Below, in pieces: positions 17,264-19,695 of a DNA stretch of 19,695 bases. Each line of letters begins with the position of its first letter. Within the stretch, counting starts at the first letter, position 1. The notes beneath the pieces were generated by a model. That model made no database searches and had not been told where the DNA came from. It was given only the letters and a program-made list of their open reading frames with translations. Origin of the DNA: Flavobacteriaceae bacterium TMED179 (GTDB lineage Bacteria; Bacteroidota; Bacteroidia; Flavobacteriales; Flavobacteriaceae); NCBI GenBank assembly GCA_002169865.1, contig NHIC01000003.1, forward strand, positions 1-19,695, written 5' to 3'. The position numbers and the translations under genes are program-made.

Positions 17264-18540
17264 TTATTTTTTAGTGATTTTTGCAAATCGTAATGAAGCA
17301 ACTAATCCTATTATTGAAAAAATCACAAGTAAAGTAAAAACATATTGATGTCCTTCAATACCAGGGAATTTATCTAAAAAGTAACCCATAAGGGGTCCAG
17401 AAAAAATATCAGGAGTATATCCAGACAAAGAAATTACACCTACAGCAGTTCCTGTTAATGCTAGTGAGATATTACCTTCCTTAAGAATTGCAAAATAAAG
17501 TGCTCTAATAGCATAAGTCCCTACTGCTAAAATAATTAAAGAGATAAAAAACAAGATGTATTGGTCAGAGACTAAAATTCCACTTGCGAAAAGTAGAGAC
17601 CCAATAAACATTACAAAAAAACCTTTTATAATCCATGAAATCCCATTTGTCTTATCTGCTAGAAAACCAATAGTAAAACAAGCAATAGGTCTAAGGTAAA
17701 GTTGAAGTGAGCCAACATTTGCAGAATTTACCTCATCATACCCCATCACATCGGAAGCGTACAACGAATAAATATCAGTAACCTTATACCCAAAATAGGC
17801 ACAAAGAATAATTATCATCAACAACCAAACTGTTTCTAATTTTAAAACTTCTAAAATATTTTTAAATGAGTGAGTATTTTCAGACTTAAAGATACCTTTC
17901 TCTGTTTTAGTCTTCATGAAAAAATATACCAATACTCCAACAAATGCTACCATAGACGAAGAAAATAGAATCACGCCTCGAAAGGCATCTTGACGTTCAA
18001 TAATGCTTGATGAGATAACGTCTTCAGGTAGAAAAACGGAAAATATAGCAACTCCTATACTACCCATTATTGCTGCTGTAAGTCCTCGTCCTCCATCTAA
18101 AAAACCAAATGCTTGTCCTTGATTCTTACTTCCACCCCAAATACGTGTTCCCTTTATCATTGCTCCCCAGAAAAGAAATACAGTAGTAAAGCCCCAGTAA
18201 CCGTAAAGGATATGTAAAACTATTAAATTAGGATAATTTACAAGAACTAACCCACCAAGGGAAGTAAGAATTAAAGAAGCTGCAATTAGTTTTCTGGGTA
18301 AAAATTTATCAGCCAAAGTACCTCCAAAAATGTATGAAAATAACGCAACTGCTCCGTAAACTGAAAATAGGCTTCCCAATTCAACGTTATTTAAATCAAA
18401 AACAGCTAAAAAAGTTGGCCGAAATACTCGAGCCAAAAAATAGGGGAGAATATAGATTAGTTCTCCAGAAAGAATAAGGAGTAGAATATTAGTATAAGAA
18501 CCTTTTGTTGAAGTATTTTGGATAAATAGAAATTATACAT
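17264..18540 (-). CDS. MFS transporter with apparent one-base frameshift near the N-terminus
   Basis: The open frame from stop 17264 reads a major facilitator protein. From TTG 18436 it gives 390 residues, but this cuts off TM1. Upstream of it the same frame continues without a stop to 18532 and encodes ILLLILSGELIYILPYFLAR, a typical first MFS helix, with no ATG, GTG or TTG. An ATG at 18540 lies in another frame; adding one A to the AAAA run (plus-strand TTTT at 18503-18506) joins it seamlessly, giving MYNFYLSKILQQKGSYTN and a total near 425 residues, the usual size. Other motifs: RVFRPTFL, GGTLADKFLPRKL (motif A-like, after TM2) and FGFLDGGRGLTAA. There are about twelve hydrophobic segments. 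The substrate is unknown. The defect may be a sequencing error, a real lesion, or switching at the homopolymer. Confidence 0.75.
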
Positions 18541-18658
18541 ACAATGTAAAAAAAATCCTTAAACCATGTTTCTTAATTTTAAAAGAAGTTTTTTTAAAAT
18601 AAATTATAAAAAGACCAGCTAAGTGTATATTTTTAATTTTAGAATGATTTTGTAAGTT

Positions 18659-19695
18659 ATGAATACAATAATAAAAACCTTTCTTTTATCTATCATTGCA
18701 GTAAGCTGTAATGCACCTAATTCATACGATTTGATCATTTTAAATGGATCCGTTTATGATGGCAGTCTAGACAATTCAGCCTTATTAGATATTGGAGTTA
18801 AAGGAGATGAAATTGCAATACTTGGTAGTTTAGCTAATCAAACAGCACACCGAATTATTAATGCAAATGGATTAGTTGTTGCACCTGGTTTTATAGACTT
18901 ACATGCCCATTTAGAACCTATCTTTTCTCTTTCTGATTGTGAGAGTCATCTTCGCCAAGGTGTGACTACTAGTTTAGGTGGTCCCGATGGATATGGACCC
19001 TTACCTTTTGGAATTTATTTAGACAGTTTAGCTAAGATTGGTGTAGGCATGAATGTAGGCTTTTTAGTTGGGCATAACAGCATAAGAAGTAAAGTAATGG
19101 ATTTAGATAATCGAGTTCCTACATCTAATGAACTAGATGAAATGAAAGATATGGTTTCAAAAGCAATGGAAGAAGGCGCTTTTGGGATATCCACAGGATT
19201 AAAATACTTACCAGGAAGTTTTTCTAAAGTTTCCGAGGTAATTACTCTTTCTAAAGAGGCATCTAAAAAGGGGGGTATTTATACCTCTCATTTACGTGAT
19301 GAAGGATTGAGGGTTATTAGTTCAGTAAAAGAAGCAATAAAAATTGCTGAAAAAGCTAGTATTTCTGTGGTTCTAACTCATCATAAAGTCATTGGTAAGC
19401 CCATGTGGGGCAAAAGTAATGAGACACTAGCTCTAGTTGATGAAGCACGAAAAAGAGGCTTAGACATACTAATTGATCAATACCCATATAATGCTAGTCA
19501 CACGGGAATTTCAGTTTTAATTCCAAGTTGGGCAAGAGCTGGAGGGGATAGCGCATTTAAAGAAAGATTAGAAAATCTCAAACAAAGAGATAGCATAAAA
19601 AAGGGTATTATATTCAATATTTTAAATGATCGTGGAGGTGATGATTTAGATAGGGTACAATTTGCTAAAGTAGAATGGATGCCAGAATTAGAAGG
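18659..19695 (+). CDS. N-acyl-D-amino-acid deacylase-like amidohydrolase, lipoprotein (3' end outside window)
   Basis: The frame is open from ATG 18659 to the window end without a stop (345 complete codons), so the gene is truncated by the edge. The first 17 residues form a lipoprotein signal ending AVSC (C17), suggesting a membrane-anchored exported enzyme. The body is a urease-superfamily amidohydrolase: an N-terminal beta part with DLIILNGSVYDG, then VVAPGFIDLHAH (H82, H84), QGVTTSLGGPDG, GHNSIRSKVMD (H139), GAFGISTGLKYLPGS, IYTSHLRDEG (H211) and LTHHKVIGK (H241/H242). This order and spacing match D-aminoacylases, which remove acyl groups from N-acyl-D-amino acids. Where characterised members have a Cys metal ligand, this one has D110 in GPDG, seen in some relatives. 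The substrate is therefore inferred only at family level. Dihydroorotase-like members are the alternative. Confidence 0.85.
   Translation, partial: MNTIIKTFLLSIIAVSCNAPNSYDLIILNGSVYDGSLDNSALLDIGVKGDEIAILGSLANQTAHRIINANGLVVAPGFIDLHAHLEPIFSLSDCESHLRQGVTTSLGGPDGYGPLPFGIYLDSLAKIGVGMNVGFLVGHNSIRSKVMDLDNRVPTSNELDEMKDMVSKAMEEGAFGISTGLKYLPGSFSKVSEVITLSKEASKKGGIYTSHLRDEGLRVISSVKEAIKIAEKASISVVLTHHKVIGKPMWGKSNETLALVDEARKRGLDILIDQYPYNASHTGISVLIPSWARAGGDSAFKERLENLKQRDSIKKGIIFNILNDRGGDDLDRVQFAKVEWMPELE

Noticed and set aside
18502..18512. Programmed -1 ribosomal frameshift at the MFS start
   Set aside because: The AAAAG context lacks a canonical X-XXY-YYZ heptamer and no clear downstream stem was seen; a homopolymer indel is simpler. 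Kept only as a minor alternative.

Overview
The window looks like chromosomal DNA of a Bacteroidota member, most likely a low-GC flavobacterium. Three things point there: a giant secreted protein ending in a type IX secretion (T9SS) sorting domain followed at once by a PorP/SprF-family gene, a DUF4468-like protein, and AT-rich intergenic DNA with no Shine-Dalgarno-like sequences before the starts inspected. No rRNA, tRNA, CRISPR array, insertion sequence or integrase was seen. A marine habitat is plausible but not shown by the sequence.

Layout. (1) 1-7727, plus strand: the 3' part of a very large gene (at least 2271 residues in view, start outside the window) encoding an Asp-rich adhesin-like protein. 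It has calcium-binding thrombospondin type 3 (TSP3) repeats, an RCC1-type beta-propeller with an inserted beta-rich segment, a cadherin-like segment, more TSP3 repeats and a CHU_C-type C-terminal sorting domain. Its PorP/SprF partner follows after 12 bases. (2) 7786-9165, minus strand: a small six-cysteine exported protein and a membrane fatty acid hydroxylase/sterol desaturase-family enzyme. (3) 9391-15122, plus strand: a complete tripartite RND efflux operon (adaptor, inner-membrane pump, TolC-like outer-membrane channel), with 9 bases between the first two genes and a 4-base overlap between the last two. (4) 15184-16400, minus strand: a short M24 metallopeptidase-family protein and an HxlR-family regulator. 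(5) 16615-17262, plus strand: an exported DUF4468-like protein, ending one base before the tail of a convergent MFS transporter gene. (6) 17264-18540, minus strand: the MFS transporter, whose N-terminal coding region appears broken by a one-base deletion in a short homopolymer. (7) 18659 to the end, plus strand: the 5' part of an N-acyl-D-amino-acid deacylase-like lipoprotein gene that runs off the window.

How the genes work together. Two functional units are clear. The giant protein and its PorP/SprF partner form a T9SS substrate and partner-protein pair. The RND operon is a self-contained drug, lipid or metabolite exporter. The hydroxylase is divergent from the RND operon, and the region between them carries three copies of a short AT-rich word that may be a shared operator. 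The other genes look like ordinary single-gene neighbours.

Nothing here is clearly a new multi-gene system. The most unusual items are the domain layout of the giant protein, including possible repeated copies of an inserted beta/helix module, and the homopolymer frameshift at the start of the MFS gene.
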